A stretch of 54,900 nt of DNA. Source: Planctomyces sp. SH-PL62 (lineage in GTDB: Bacteria > Planctomycetota > Planctomycetia > Planctomycetales > Planctomycetaceae). Each line of letters opens with the position of its first letter. Within the stretch, counting starts at the first letter, position 1. The notes beneath the pieces are model-generated. The model saw nothing but the letters and a program-made list of their open reading frames with translations. It was not told the DNA's origin and did not search any database. Location of the stretch: the NCBI GenBank assembly GCA_945893045.1, contig CAMDEA010000035.1:1-54900 (forward strand), written 5' to 3'. Made by a program: the position numbers and the translations under genes. This document shows, in pieces, positions 40,665 through 49,592 of the stretch.

Positions 40665-42227
40665 TTACCCAATCCACTTCCGCACGACATCCGTAATCGC
40701 GATCAACGACATCGTGCCGTAGGCCGCCGAACACAGCAGCAACGCGCCTTTCCGCCACCAGCTTGGTTGCAGTTCGCGCGGCAGCAACCGCGTGTTGACG
40801 AGATAAAGCTGCACGCCCGCCAGGGCCATCACGACCCCGGCCATCGTGCCGAGATACTTGAAGAGCGTCATCGCGCTGCCGAGATGCACGGCGACCAGTC
40901 CCCACGCCGTGAACACGAACAGCAGCGAGTAATAGACCTTCGCGATCGACCCGTCGCGCCAAGTGCGAACTCGCGAACTTGCAGTCCAGAGCGTGTCAGT
41001 CAGCGTGCGGATCAACACGTCCGTGTTGCCAAGCTGCGTCGAGAACAAAATCCAAAAGCCGTTGAGCAATCCCAGCAGCCACAACCCGCGCCAGAAATGC
41101 TCGGCCATGTATTGCGCCTGAAACGCGCCGGCTCCGACCTTCGAGAGATCCGTGCCAATCGGGATGATCGCCTGCGCGAGGTTCACATTCAGAAACATGC
41201 CGCCGAAGCAGCCCAACGCCCACAGCCAAACTTGATCCAGCACGACGTATCGCCACCAAATCTTCCAACGTCGCAGACTTTCGGCCGTGACCGCAAACAC
41301 TTTGCCGATGTGCGACAGGCGAATTTCTTTCGCTCCCACCGCACTCGGAATCGCTCCCACCACGGAACCCATGCCAAAGCCTTTGTCGCGAATCCAATTC
41401 GAGATCGTCAGGTTGCCGATGCCTCCCGATCCCGCCGTCGCGAAGAACGTGGCCATCAGCAGCGGTTCGATCCCTTCCGGCCAAAGAATTGGAAGCTGGC
41501 CACGGTCCAGGTTCGTGAACGCGCCCCACAACGCGATCAGCTTCCCCGGAACTGCCTGCCAAAACTCGACGCCCGCGAATCCTTGCAGAGTCTGCAACCA
41601 GATCTTACCGGGAACGAAGGCCACATTGACCGCGATCAAGAACGCAAAGATGTACGCGATCATGCCCCACGAAGCCCATTCGAGCATCCGTTCGATCGTG
41701 CCGCCAAACATCAGAATGCCCAGCGTCAACGCCAGCACGCCGTAAGTCACGAGCATCAGCATCTGATGATCCTCACCGGCCTCACCCGGCATTCGCCCGG
41801 AGACCGCGGAGAAGATCACCGTCGCACACGCCGGAGCCAGCGCGGGAACTCCCAGTTGCATGGCGGTCAGCGCGACGTAGGTTCCGCCCCAGAATCGGCA
41901 ACCGGGCTTGAGCCGCATGATGCCGCTGATCGCCGGCTCGCCCGTGTAGAGCGTGTAGCGAATCCCCTCGAGGTTGAAGATCAATTGCAGCACGATTGCG
42001 ACCGTCGCAATCACGAGCACTCCCGGCCCATGCTTGATGACAGTCGCCGGCCCAATCAACCACTCGCCGCCGCCAATCGACGCGGCCAACATGATCGCGC
42101 CGGGGCCGATGACCTTGAACGCATTGCGAAACGAGTACGGCAGCGGCTCAGGCAGTTCCGCAACCTCCCACGGTGGCAATTGGCCGCCAAGGGGCCGTAG
42201 GGAATCCGACTTGGATTGGTCATTCAT
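40665..42227 (-). CDS. Nramp-like membrane transporter without the DPGN motif
   Basis: A 520-residue protein with about twelve membrane helices. The opening KVIGPGAIMLAASIGGGEWL (about residues 38-57) aligns with Nramp helix 1, but the metal-binding DPGN is replaced by SIGGGEW. Helix 6 reads LLMATFFATAGSGGIGNLTI rather than the MPH motif of classical Nramps. The APC-fold framework and length fit planctomycete proteins annotated as Nramp-family transporters. Without the Asp and Met ligands a different ion or a small organic solute is possible. It lies tail to tail with the YheT-like gene. Confidence 0.75.
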   Translation of the reverse strand: MNDQSKSDSLRPLGGQLPPWEVAELPEPLPYSFRNAFKVIGPGAIMLAASIGGGEWLIGPATVIKHGPGVLVIATVAIVLQLIFNLEGIRYTLYTGEPAISGIMRLKPGCRFWGGTYVALTAMQLGVPALAPACATVIFSAVSGRMPGEAGEDHQMLMLVTYGVLALTLGILMFGGTIERMLEWASWGMIAYIFAFLIAVNVAFVPGKIWLQTLQGFAGVEFWQAVPGKLIALWGAFTNLDRGQLPILWPEGIEPLLMATFFATAGSGGIGNLTISNWIRDKGFGMGSVVGAIPSAVGAKEIRLSHIGKVFAVTAESLRRWKIWWRYVVLDQVWLWALGCFGGMFLNVNLAQAIIPIGTDLSKVGAGAFQAQYMAEHFWRGLWLLGLLNGFWILFSTQLGNTDVLIRTLTDTLWTASSRVRTWRDGSIAKVYYSLLFVFTAWGLVAVHLGSAMTLFKYLGTMAGVVMALAGVQLYLVNTRLLPRELQPSWWRKGALLLCSAAYGTMSLIAITDVVRKWIG

Positions 42228-42423
42228 TCGCGAGACCGTTCCTGAAGAGGTGAGTTTGGGACGAGTCAGTCACAGCACACAGACTCGGAACATATTGATT
42301 CGATGCCAGGAGTGCGCGGCACCCTATCGGGAACGTGAAGATTCTGCAAAAGCCAGGAACGGTCTTGATCGACCGGAAGTCAGCCAGCAGAATCCCGCCT
42401 CGTTGCGTAGGGTGGTCGTGAAC

Positions 42424-42491
42424 GTGGGGCAGGTTTTCAACCTGCCGAGCAAATCCGGAAGAGAGACGGGCAGGTTGAAAACCTGCCCCAC
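42424..42491. repeat. GTGGGGCAGGTTTTCAACCT palindrome, intergenic copy
   Basis: The arms 42424-42446 and 42469-42491 are perfect over 23 bp with a 22-nt spacer. It sits directly before the ribosome site of the His-rich gene (GGAG at 42492-42495). Copies of the same family are inside coding sequences at 38302 and 53930. Confidence 0.9.
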
Positions 42492-42503
42492 GGAGCGTGA
42501 AAC

Positions 42504-42914
42504 GTGTTCAATCGGTTGGGACGATGCTTGGTGGCTTGGTTGGCGGCGAGTTCGCTGCTGGTCGCGTCCACGGCTGCCATCGTCCACACACACGAGGATT
42601 CGCCGGGACACGCTCACGAGAAGTGCTCCAAGAGCACGAAACCGGTCAAGCATCAACACGCCGGCTGCAAGCATCACCATCATCACGCTGAGCCGGTCTC
42701 GCAGCCTGAGACACCACACCAGCATCCGACGCCGCAGTCGCACGACGATTGTGCGTTGTGCCATTTCCTGCTGGAACACCCGCTGCCACCGAGCCACGTT
42801 GAGTTGCCATTGCTCGACGTAGTCTTGGAATTCCGGCCGACGACTCCGCGAGTTTTCGCGGTCGTTGCGGACTTTGATCTGCCGCCTGCTCGCGGCCCGC
42901 CTTGCGCCGCCTAA
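42504..42914 (+). CDS. Histidine-rich exported or membrane-anchored protein (DUF2946-like)
   Basis: A 136-residue protein with a GTG start at 42504 and GGAG eight bases before it. A hydrophobic N-terminus (CLVAWLAASSLLVASTAAIV) is followed by a region very rich in His and Cys (HTHEDSPGHAHEKC, HQHAGCKHHHHHAE, HQHPTPQSHDDCALCHFLLE). This points to binding of Zn, Ni, Cu or Co in the periplasm and resembles the short DUF2946 proteins. The CALCHFLLEHP stretch is the most conserved-looking part. The stop codon lies in an 8-bp hairpin. A link to the Nramp-like transporter upstream is possible but only inferred from closeness. Confidence 0.65.
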   Translation: MFNRLGRCLVAWLAASSLLVASTAAIVHTHEDSPGHAHEKCSKSTKPVKHQHAGCKHHHHHAEPVSQPETPHQHPTPQSHDDCALCHFLLEHPLPPSHVELPLLDVVLEFRPTTPRVFAVVADFDLPPARGPPCAA

Positions 42915-42932
42915 ATCACCGAACGATTTAGG
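42910..42932 (+). terminator. Hairpin overlapping the stop of the His-rich gene
   Basis: CCTAAATC (42910-42917) pairs with GATTTAGG (42925-42932) around a 7-nt loop. The TAA stop lies in the left arm. No T-run follows, so it may be a weak terminator or a stabilising 3' hairpin. Confidence 0.4.
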
Positions 42933-43040
42933 TTCAACCGAGCGATTTGACGTGGCGTCATTGCCCGTCCGCTCAGGCTTTCATTCATTTTCGCTGCAGC
43001 ACTTCATGGCCGTGGCGTTCCTGCGCAAGGAGTTTTCGTG

Positions 43041-43955
43041 ATGTCATTTCAATCGTTATCGAGTCCCCGCCCTGCCCTCCAACAGCGGCGCGGCTTTACG
43101 TTGATCGAATTGCTCGTCGTGATCGCGATCGTCGCGGTCTTGATCGCGTTGCTGTTGCCGGCGGTGCAGCAAGCTCGCGAGGCGGCGCGGAGGTCGCAGT
43201 GCCAGAACAATCTCAAGCAGATTGGTTTGGCGATGCACAACTACCACGACACGAATCAGTCCTTTCCACCCGGTTGGATTGGCATCACGGCCAACCAGCC
43301 GGATGTCAACGGCCTCAACGGCTGGGGCTGGGCCAGCAAGCTGCTGCATCGCATTGAGCAGCCGGCGCTGTATCACGCGATCAATTTCAAATTGTCAGTC
43401 GCCGACGCCGCCAACTCCGCCAATATCGTGCGCGCGTTGCCGGTCTTTCGTTGCCCGTCCGATTCCTCGACAGACACCTGGGTCTTGAAGGACGACACGG
43501 GCACTTCGCTGGCGACTCTGGCGACGGCGAACTACGTCGGCAACTTTGGCAACAATGACCTCGATGCTTGCTTGAGCTTCACGCCGGGAATGACCTGCGC
43601 GGGGAACGGAGTGCTGATGCACAACCAGAGGATTCGCCTGGGAGACATCCGAGACGGCACCAGTTCGACCCTGATGGTTGGCGAGCGAAAGACGCGCGGG
43701 GACTTGGACTGGCACTCGACGTGGGCGGGTGTCGTCGCGGGAGGCGACGAAAGCCTTCAGCGTGTCTTGGGCGTGGCCGACCATGTCCCCAACAGCCCGG
43801 CGGCGCACTTCGATGACTTCAGCAGTGCCCACTCGACTGGTGCGTTCTTCGTGATGGGAGACGGCCATGTGAAGCTCATCTCGTCGAACATCGACGAGAA
43901 CGTCTACAAAAAACTATCGACTCGCAGTGGCAATGAGCCGGTCGCTGATTTCTAA
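43041..43955 (+). CDS. DUF1559 prepilin-type protein
   Basis: A 304-residue protein from ATG 43041, eight bases after AAGGAG. The type IV-like prepilin signal [20 protein letters not shown] (residues 17-36) is followed by [20 protein letters not shown] and [20 protein letters not shown], the hallmark DUF1559 start. The C-terminal H-X9-DG motif is represented by [23 protein letters not shown]1559 proteins occur in large planctomycete families and are thought to be pseudopilins cleaved after the glycine. It lies just before the Tad cluster and its prepilin peptidase, which may process it, though Tad peptidases prefer Flp pilins. Confidence 0.92.
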   Translation: MSFQSLSSPRPALQQRRGFTLIELLVVIAIVAVLIALLLPAVQQAREAARRSQCQNNLKQIGLAMHNYHDTNQSFPPGWIGITANQPDVNGLNGWGWASKLLHRIEQPALYHAINFKLSVADAANSANIVRALPVFRCPSDSSTDTWVLKDDTGTSLATLATANYVGNFGNNDLDACLSFTPGMTCAGNGVLMHNQRIRLGDIRDGTSSTLMVGERKTRGDLDWHSTWAGVVAGGDESLQRVLGVADHVPNSPAAHFDDFSSAHSTGAFFVMGDGHVKLISSNIDENVYKKLSTRSGNEPVADF

Positions 43956-44108
43956 ATCGACGAACCAAACCAGGCAGACAGCGCGCCGTCGATCGGCAGA
44001 CCGGCGTGATTCTTTGACATCCACAGCGTGAGCGACCAGTTCGCGTTGGTGGTCTCCCTATTTAACCCTGAATCGAGCGCCCCCGCTGACTTTGCGTCAG
44101 CGGTTGAT

Positions 44109-44166
44109 GGGTTTCTGCGCGACTCGCCGCTGAATCAAGCGTGAAGTCTCCGTAGCGCAGAAACCC
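44109..44166. repeat. Perfect 12-bp inverted repeat
   Basis: GGGTTTCTGCGC (44109-44120) and GCGCAGAAACCC (44155-44166) are perfect reverse complements 34 bp apart. Confidence 0.65.
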
Positions 44167-44260
44167 GCAAACCACTGAGGCAAGCCTATGGGGATCTACA
44201 CCCCGCGACGGTCGAGTCCCTGGTTGCTGCTTGTCTCTCGGACTGCGTCTCCGATTCTGA

Positions 44261-44341
44261 CATTCGCTGGCTCCTGAAACTCGCTGTCGCCTCTTTGTCT
44301 GGAATGAGAGATCGACAGCGAATTGAAGGTGCCAGCGAATG
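44261..44341. repeat. CATTCGCTGG-type inverted repeat
   Basis: The arms 44261-44292 and 44310-44341 pair at about 24 of 32 positions around a 17-nt loop (ends CATTCGCTGG and CCAGCGAATG). It is one of the less conserved palindromes of the window. Confidence 0.65.
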
Positions 44342-44624
44342 GGACGCCTGCGGAAATCTTCGTGACCGCGGACTGCGAGCCACAAGAGCGGGTGAGAGCC
44401 GGTCGTAGCGATTGTGCCGGTCGTGACGATTTCAGGAACTCGAACGGCCTGAAGTGGTCGTGTGCATAAAACCGACCACGCCAGTGGTTCGGAATCCGGC
44501 CAATAATCAACGTGGAAAAACGGCAACGATTGGCGAGGCTTTGCGTCGGCCGCAATCCCATGTCGTATCTTTGCCGCACTCGTTGCGTGGAGTTGTTTGC
44601 GTCATAGAACTGTCGAGGATTCCC

Positions 44625-45200
44625 ATGCCGGAACTGAGTTTGCAATTGATCGTGTACTTGGCCTGCGTCGGAGCCTTCACGCTTTCCACGGCGATCACGG
44701 ACATTCGGATCAAGAAGATTCCGAACAAGATCACCCTCCCGGTTTTCGGCACGGGACTGCTGTATCAGGCATTGTTCAATCAGCTTGGCGAGGGAGTCGG
44801 CAAGCCCGGATTGATCGACGCGGCGGCAGCGTTTGCGACCGGGTTCGGAATGATGTGGGTCTTGTGGATGATCGGCGGCGGCGGCGGCGGCGACGTGAAG
44901 CTGATGGGGGCTTTGAGCGTTTGGATCGGATTTAAGCCCACCTGCATGGTGCTGATTCTGAGCACGATCTTCGTGATTCTCGGCACAGTCGGAGTGATGT
45001 TCTTCAGCGTTTTGACGCAGGGACTGTTTCGGACCAAAGAGGTTTATCTCGCGGGCGGCCAAACGCCGAATGGGCTACCGCCAGCGGCAGAAACTGCCGT
45101 TAAACGTCAAGCCCGGCGAGTCATGGGTTATGCGCCACCGGTGGCGTTGGCGACATGGGTCATCGTGCTGTGGAAGTTGCCGAAGTTTCCTGGGTTCTAA
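44625..45200 (+). CDS. A24 prepilin peptidase of the Tad system (TadV/CpaA)
   Basis: A 191-residue membrane protein with GAGGA six bases before ATG 44625. The two catalytic aspartates of A24 peptidases are in STAITDIRIKKIPNKITLPV (about residue 26) and GGGGGGDVKLMGALSVWIGF. Short CpaA-type members lack the methylase domain, as here. It cleaves the leader of Flp-type prepilins and TadE/F pseudopilins at the inner membrane. It is the first gene of the Tad run. The C-terminal third is long for CpaA and has a basic loop (AETAVKRQARRVMGYAPPVA) before a last helix. Confidence 0.88.
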   Translation: MPELSLQLIVYLACVGAFTLSTAITDIRIKKIPNKITLPVFGTGLLYQALFNQLGEGVGKPGLIDAAAAFATGFGMMWVLWMIGGGGGGDVKLMGALSVWIGFKPTCMVLILSTIFVILGTVGVMFFSVLTQGLFRTKEVYLAGGQTPNGLPPAAETAVKRQARRVMGYAPPVALATWVIVLWKLPKFPGF

Positions 45201-45253
45201 CGTAGATGAGTCACTCCGCGTCTCGAATCGAGTCACGGAGTGACTCGGCTACG
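45201..45253. repeat. GAGTCACTCCG-type inverted repeat
   Basis: The arms 45201-45218 and 45236-45253 pair at 16 of 18 positions. The left arm begins one base after the stop of the prepilin peptidase gene. It lies between two Tad genes and may stabilise or attenuate the operon transcript. Confidence 0.75.
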
Positions 45254-45278
45254 TTGTTCGCGTCGTGAAATGGAAATC

Positions 45279-45686
45279 ATGAAAGCCTCTCGCAAGTCGA
45301 TACCGCGCCGCCGATCCGGTGTGCTCAGCATGGAGTTGGCGCTGACGCTGCCGATTCTCGCGCTGGTATTGGCCGGGCTGTTCGAGTTCACGATGTTGTT
45401 CTTCGCGCGCGGCGAAGTGGTCGAGGCGAGCCGTGTGGCCGCTCGCAAAGCCAGCCTGCCGGGTGCGACGGTGGAAGATGTCGAAGACGAAGTTTTGAAG
45501 GTGCTGCACCCTCGGTTTCACAACTCGCTGCAAGTGAGCTCGCAGTTGGGAGAGAAGTCGGGGGACGTGGTCGCGGTGGTGGTGACGGTCGCGATGAGCG
45601 ACGCCGCGCCGGACCTGTTGTGGCCAATCGGCTACAGCCTGCAAGGACGCCCGTTGTTGTCGGAAACCTGCATGATTCGGGAATGA
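45279..45686 (+). CDS. TadE-like pseudopilin
   Basis: A 135-residue protein with the TadE start: RRRSGVLSMELALTLPILAL then VLAGLFEFTMLFFARGEVVE and ASRVAARKASLPG. Family members are pseudopilins processed by TadV and needed for Flp pilus assembly. The glycine-X5-glutamate of the prepilin site is present (GVLSMEL). ATG 45279 is used; an ATG three codons earlier is also possible and neither has a strong ribosome site. The CpaB gene starts 13 bp after the stop, with its AAGGAG in the gap. Confidence 0.85.
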   Translation: MKASRKSIPRRRSGVLSMELALTLPILALVLAGLFEFTMLFFARGEVVEASRVAARKASLPGATVEDVEDEVLKVLHPRFHNSLQVSSQLGEKSGDVVAVVVTVAMSDAAPDLLWPIGYSLQGRPLLSETCMIRE

Positions 45687-45698
45687 AGGAGACCTGCG

Positions 45699-46874
45699 GT
45701 GAAACTTACTCCGGCAAAAGTCACGATGTTGATGCTCGTGGCGGTGGGTGCCTTGATCGGGATGTACGTCATCAAGGGCTTGTTTGCGGTCGAGAAGAAA
45801 GTCGTGCGTGCGCAGACCGTCAACATTCCGCTGGCGACGGCTTACCTCGCACCGGGCACCAAGATTTCTGACACACACGTCGGACTCGGTCCGTTTCCGG
45901 TCAACGAACTCAAGGAAGACCACCTGCGTTCGGCACGAGTGACCGTGGGTCGTGTGGTCAAAAAAGCGATCCAGCCAGGCAGTCCGTTGCGCGGGTCGGA
46001 GTTGTACGAACCGGGCGAGAATTCGCCGCTGGAAGTCGCCGAAGGCAAGCAAGCCATCTCGATCACCGTGAAGAACCCGACCGAGATTCTGGACGGCTTG
46101 ATCAAGCCGGGCGATTACGTCGATGTGCATTTCACGTTGGATTCACAAAGCGCGGGCGGGATCGACGAACGTCTCGCGCGTTTGGGCGGCGTCAGCATGA
46201 CCTTGCTGAAGGGAGTGCGTGTGCTGGCTTTGAACAAGGGATTTCGACAGTCACCGGTGCTGCCCACGGGGAATTCGATCACGCTGGAATTGGAGCGTAG
46301 CCAAACCAATGTGCTGCTGGTGGCTCAGCCGCGTGGCACGATCTCGTTCAGCTTTAACCCCGACGGCGAGGGGGCTGGTGGCATCGCGTTGAACAACACA
46401 GATCGCGCGACACTTTGGGAGATCATGGGCCTGAAAAAGCCGGCTCGGAAACCCGATCCGGAAGACCCCGAGCAACCCTTTATCACGGAAATCTATCGCG
46501 GGACCGGTGGCAGCGCGATGCAGTGGAACAAAGATGGCAAGAAATTTGACGCCCGCTCAGGATTGAATGGGACATCGCGGGGCAATCCCGGCGGGGCCGC
46601 GAATACCAACTTCGGCAGTCCCGATGCACCCCTCGGCTCGCAAGGTCAAGCTGACGATGTCTTCGATCCCGACAATGTCTTCGTCAATCCCGGCAGCCAG
46701 AGCAACGATGTTCCCAACCAGGAGACGGCACCGGCTCCCTCTTCAGATCCGGACATCCCCATGCCGCAGCCTGGCTCGGCTGGCAAGGGTGTCCGATCGC
46801 GCGTCGGCTCCATGTTGCGCGCACGACCTAAGACAGCGGGCTCGACTGCTGGGCCGACCGCTTTGCGAGACTAA
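45699..46874 (+). CDS. cpaB: Flp pilus assembly protein CpaB/RcpC
   Basis: A 391-residue protein with a GTG start at 45699 and AAGGAG upstream. One membrane helix (VTMLMLVAVGALIGMYVIKG) is followed by a SAF domain: VNIPLATAYLAPGTKISDTH, then VVKKAIQPGSPLRGSEL. The RcpC domain has AISITVKNPTEILDGLIKPG and DYVDVHFTLDSQS. CpaB binds near the secretin in the periplasm and helps stabilise the outer-membrane part. The last 110 residues are a Pro/Gly/Asn-rich tail ending in a basic stretch, longer than usual. The TadG-like gene follows by 34 bp. Confidence 0.9.
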   Translation: MKLTPAKVTMLMLVAVGALIGMYVIKGLFAVEKKVVRAQTVNIPLATAYLAPGTKISDTHVGLGPFPVNELKEDHLRSARVTVGRVVKKAIQPGSPLRGSELYEPGENSPLEVAEGKQAISITVKNPTEILDGLIKPGDYVDVHFTLDSQSAGGIDERLARLGGVSMTLLKGVRVLALNKGFRQSPVLPTGNSITLELERSQTNVLLVAQPRGTISFSFNPDGEGAGGIALNNTDRATLWEIMGLKKPARKPDPEDPEQPFITEIYRGTGGSAMQWNKDGKKFDARSGLNGTSRGNPGGAANTNFGSPDAPLGSQGQADDVFDPDNVFVNPGSQSNDVPNQETAPAPSSDPDIPMPQPGSAGKGVRSRVGSMLRARPKTAGSTAGPTALRD

Positions 46875-46908
46875 TTCCCTTTTCATTCGAACCTTGGTCT
46901 GTGATTCG

Positions 46909-48204
46909 ATGGCGATGCGACACCTTCCCCGGTCAACACGCTCGCGAGTCGCGTCACGCCGAGCCGGCACGTTGATGCCGGCGCTGGCGTTGGCGCTGAT
47001 CGCTGTGTTGGCTGGCGCGGCGTTAGTCATCGATCGACTGCACTTAGACACCGCGAAGAGTGAGTTGCGAATCGCCGCGGAAGCGGCCGCTCTGGCCGCC
47101 GCTCGCGAGTTGGCCAACGATGACCGTTTGCGGCCCGACTACGATCCCACGGCGTTGCAAATGAAATCTCGGTTTGCCGCAGCGCGAATCGCCGCGCAAA
47201 ACGTCGTCGCCGGTGAGCCGGTGACGTTGAAACCCGATTCCGCCAGCGACGTCCGCTTCGGCCGCTTGATGAACGATCCCGCCACCGGCGAACCGATTTT
47301 CGTCGAGGCCCACGATCTCGAAGCAACTTCCGTGGCCGTCGCCGCGCGCTGCACCGAGGCTCGTCAATCCGCAGTCGCGCTGCCGTTCCGAACTTTCTAC
47401 GCGCCGACGGATGCGGATGTCGTCGCGGTCGCGGAGGCATCCCTCAACTTTCAAGTCCGGGGGCTGAGAACCGTTGACCGATTGCCGATCCCGACACTCC
47501 CGCTGGCGATCTTGGCACAGCCGAACGCGAAACAAGAGGCTGCTCACAAGCACTCGACCGTATCGCTCAAGCAGTCCCATCAAGCCGGCGCGTCGAGTGC
47601 TCAACAGCCACCAACCGCTCCCAACTGGACGCGAGACATCGAGCAACGCCGAGGTGCCGATCGCTTTGGCTACGACGCCACGACGGGCGAAGTCACGAAT
47701 CAGGCGGACGGCATTCCGGAGATCAGGTTGCGAACAGCGGCACGGTCCAGCAACTCACAATCGAATGCGTTCGTCATCACGCTGACGGGAGATTTGACGG
47801 AGGCGCATTTGCGTCGGCAGATCACTCACGGCTGGTCGGCGGACGATTTGGAACCGCTGGGGGGCGAGCTGCTCTTTGATCACGGGCCTTTGACATTGGC
47901 GGGGCTGCGCAGTGTGGACGGCAACGTGCTGGCTCAGTCCTTGCGGACGGTGCTCGGCCAAAGCCGGGTCGTCTTCTTATACGAACGGGTTGAAGGCGAT
48001 TCGAGTTCGCACGTCGCGTCGTTGCAGGTCACGAAAATGGTGGCGGGACGAGTGATGTTCGTTCGCGAAATCTCCGAGTGCGAGTGCGAGATCGTGCTGC
48101 AACCGGCCGTGCTGGCGACGCGATCGGCCGTCGCAAATTCGGACGAGACCGATTCTGGTTGCGAGAAGAACAAATACGTCGCCAACCTGCGACTGACGAA
48201 TTAA
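46909..48204 (+). CDS. TadG-like pilus assembly protein
   Basis: A 431-residue protein starting RRAGTLMPALALALIAVLAG then AALVIDRLHLDTAKSELRIA and AEAAALAAARELANDDR, the TadG/Flp-assembly pattern of one N-terminal helix followed by a helix rich in small residues. The middle has a disordered Gln/Ser/Pro linker (about residues 200-245). No von Willebrand A domain was recognised in the C-terminal half, so it is a TadG-like protein rather than a full TadG. ATG 46909 is used because the longer frame overlaps the CpaB gene; ATG 46915 is also possible. The role is inferred from position and the N-terminus. Confidence 0.75.
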   Translation: MAMRHLPRSTRSRVASRRAGTLMPALALALIAVLAGAALVIDRLHLDTAKSELRIAAEAAALAAARELANDDRLRPDYDPTALQMKSRFAAARIAAQNVVAGEPVTLKPDSASDVRFGRLMNDPATGEPIFVEAHDLEATSVAVAARCTEARQSAVALPFRTFYAPTDADVVAVAEASLNFQVRGLRTVDRLPIPTLPLAILAQPNAKQEAAHKHSTVSLKQSHQAGASSAQQPPTAPNWTRDIEQRRGADRFGYDATTGEVTNQADGIPEIRLRTAARSSNSQSNAFVITLTGDLTEAHLRRQITHGWSADDLEPLGGELLFDHGPLTLAGLRSVDGNVLAQSLRTVLGQSRVVFLYERVEGDSSSHVASLQVTKMVAGRVMFVREISECECEIVLQPAVLATRSAVANSDETDSGCEKNKYVANLRLTN

Positions 48205-48225
48205 GTGGACCGGGAGTGACTCATC

Positions 48226-49557
48226 ATGGAAGCGACCCTCAATAAACCGACCGATGGACGTCAGGCGTTTCAACGGCTGAAGACGCATCTGCATCGGCGG
48301 ATGATCGACGCGATCGACCTGTCGAAGGCGGGGCAGCTCAACGAGAACGATCTGCGTGCGCAGTTGCGGGGTTTGGCCACGCACCTCTGCACGATGGAGG
48401 CGGTCGCGTTACCGCCGGAGCAGCGCGACCTGATGGTCCGCGAGATCATGGACGAGATCTACGGCTTCGGTCCGCTGGAACCGCTGATGAACGATCCGGA
48501 GGTCAGCGACGTGTTGGTCAACGGTCCGGATCGCGTGTTCGTCGAGCGTCGCGGCCTGTTGGAAGCGACCGACATTCGCTTCGCCGACGATCAACACTTG
48601 ATGCGGTTGATTCACCGGCTGGTTGGCCGAGCGGGCCGGCGCATCGACGAAGTCTCGCCGATGGTCGATGCCAAGCTGCCGGACGGCTCGCGTCTGAACG
48701 CGGTGATTCCGCCGCTGGCGTTGAAGGGACCGACGATCTCGATTCGTAAATTCGCCAAACGGACGCTGGTGTTCGAGGACATGGTCCGGTTCGGCTCGCT
48801 CGCGCCGGAGATGGCCGACTTCCTGATCCTGGCGATTCGCGCCCGGCTGAACGTGCTGATCAGCGGCGGCACCGGTGCCGGCAAGACGACGATGCTCAAC
48901 AACGTCAGCCGGTTCATCTCGCCGACCGAGCGGGTCATCACCATCGAACAGACGGCCGAATTGCAGTTGCAGCAACCGGACGTCGTCTCCTTGGAAATGC
49001 GGCCGCCCAACGTTGAAGGAAAAGGGGAAATCAATCAGCGTGACTTGCTGAAGAACAGTCTGCGAATGCGGCCGGATCGGATCATCGTCGGCGAAGCTCG
49101 CGGCGGCGAAGTGCTGGAAATGCTGCAAGCCATGAACACCGGCCACGAAGGCTCAATGAGCACCGTCCACGCCAACGACACGCGCGACGCGCTCGACCGG
49201 CTGGAGATGATGATTGCCCTGTCCGGCGTGGACCTGCCGGCCTCGATCGCTCGGCAATACATCTCGACGGCGATTCATGTCCTGGTCCACATGTCGCGGT
49301 TGAGCACCGGCGAACGCAAAGTGACCCGCGTCTCCGAACTCTGCGGCTGCCGAGACGGCTCGTACTTGATCGAAGACATCTTTGTGTACCGCATGACCGG
49401 CATCGGTCCGGACGGGAAAGCGCGCGGTGCGTTTTATTCGACTGGCCACGAACCGATCTGCTTCAAACGCCTGAGCGCGATGGGCCACGAACCACCCAAG
49501 GGGATCTTCCTGTCCCGCGAATTGAGCTCCGGCGTCAACTACCAAGCGAAAGTCTGA
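48226..49557 (+). CDS. tadA: Tad pilus ATPase TadA/CpaF
   Basis: A 443-residue protein with GGGAG before ATG 48226. Signatures are [20 protein letters not shown] and [17 protein letters not shown] of the N-terminal domain, Walker [10 protein letters not shown] (214-222), the Asp box [20 protein letters not shown], Walker [21 protein letters not shown] and the His box [20 protein letters not shown]. It is the cytoplasmic hexameric motor of Flp pilus assembly. The gene is intact. TadB and TadC follow in the usual order. Confidence 0.96.
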   Translation: MEATLNKPTDGRQAFQRLKTHLHRRMIDAIDLSKAGQLNENDLRAQLRGLATHLCTMEAVALPPEQRDLMVREIMDEIYGFGPLEPLMNDPEVSDVLVNGPDRVFVERRGLLEATDIRFADDQHLMRLIHRLVGRAGRRIDEVSPMVDAKLPDGSRLNAVIPPLALKGPTISIRKFAKRTLVFEDMVRFGSLAPEMADFLILAIRARLNVLISGGTGAGKTTMLNNVSRFISPTERVITIEQTAELQLQQPDVVSLEMRPPNVEGKGEINQRDLLKNSLRMRPDRIIVGEARGGEVLEMLQAMNTGHEGSMSTVHANDTRDALDRLEMMIALSGVDLPASIARQYISTAIHVLVHMSRLSTGERKVTRVSELCGCRDGSYLIEDIFVYRMTGIGPDGKARGAFYSTGHEPICFKRLSAMGHEPPKGIFLSRELSSGVNYQAKV

Positions 49558-49592
49558 ACTCCAGAATCTGAAATCTGAAATCTGGTTCCATC

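Larger units (their letters stand above)
43956..44624. other. 670-bp intergenic region with two inverted repeats, no gene seen
   Basis: Several frames are open here on both strands, but none shows a recognised domain, a good start or consistent codon bias. Two inverted repeats are listed separately (44109-44166 and 44261-44341). The stretch could hold the Tad operon promoter and leader or a structured RNA; a Flp pilin gene was looked for and not found. Confidence 0.5.

Noticed and set aside
40767..42200. 477-codon plus-strand frame opposite the Nramp-like gene
   Set aside because: It is a low-complexity Arg/His/Gln-rich antisense shadow typical of high-GC DNA; the minus strand has clear membrane helices.
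44196..45062. 288-codon minus-strand frame over the Tad peptidase gene
   Set aside because: It overlaps the well-supported A24 peptidase and shows no family signature.
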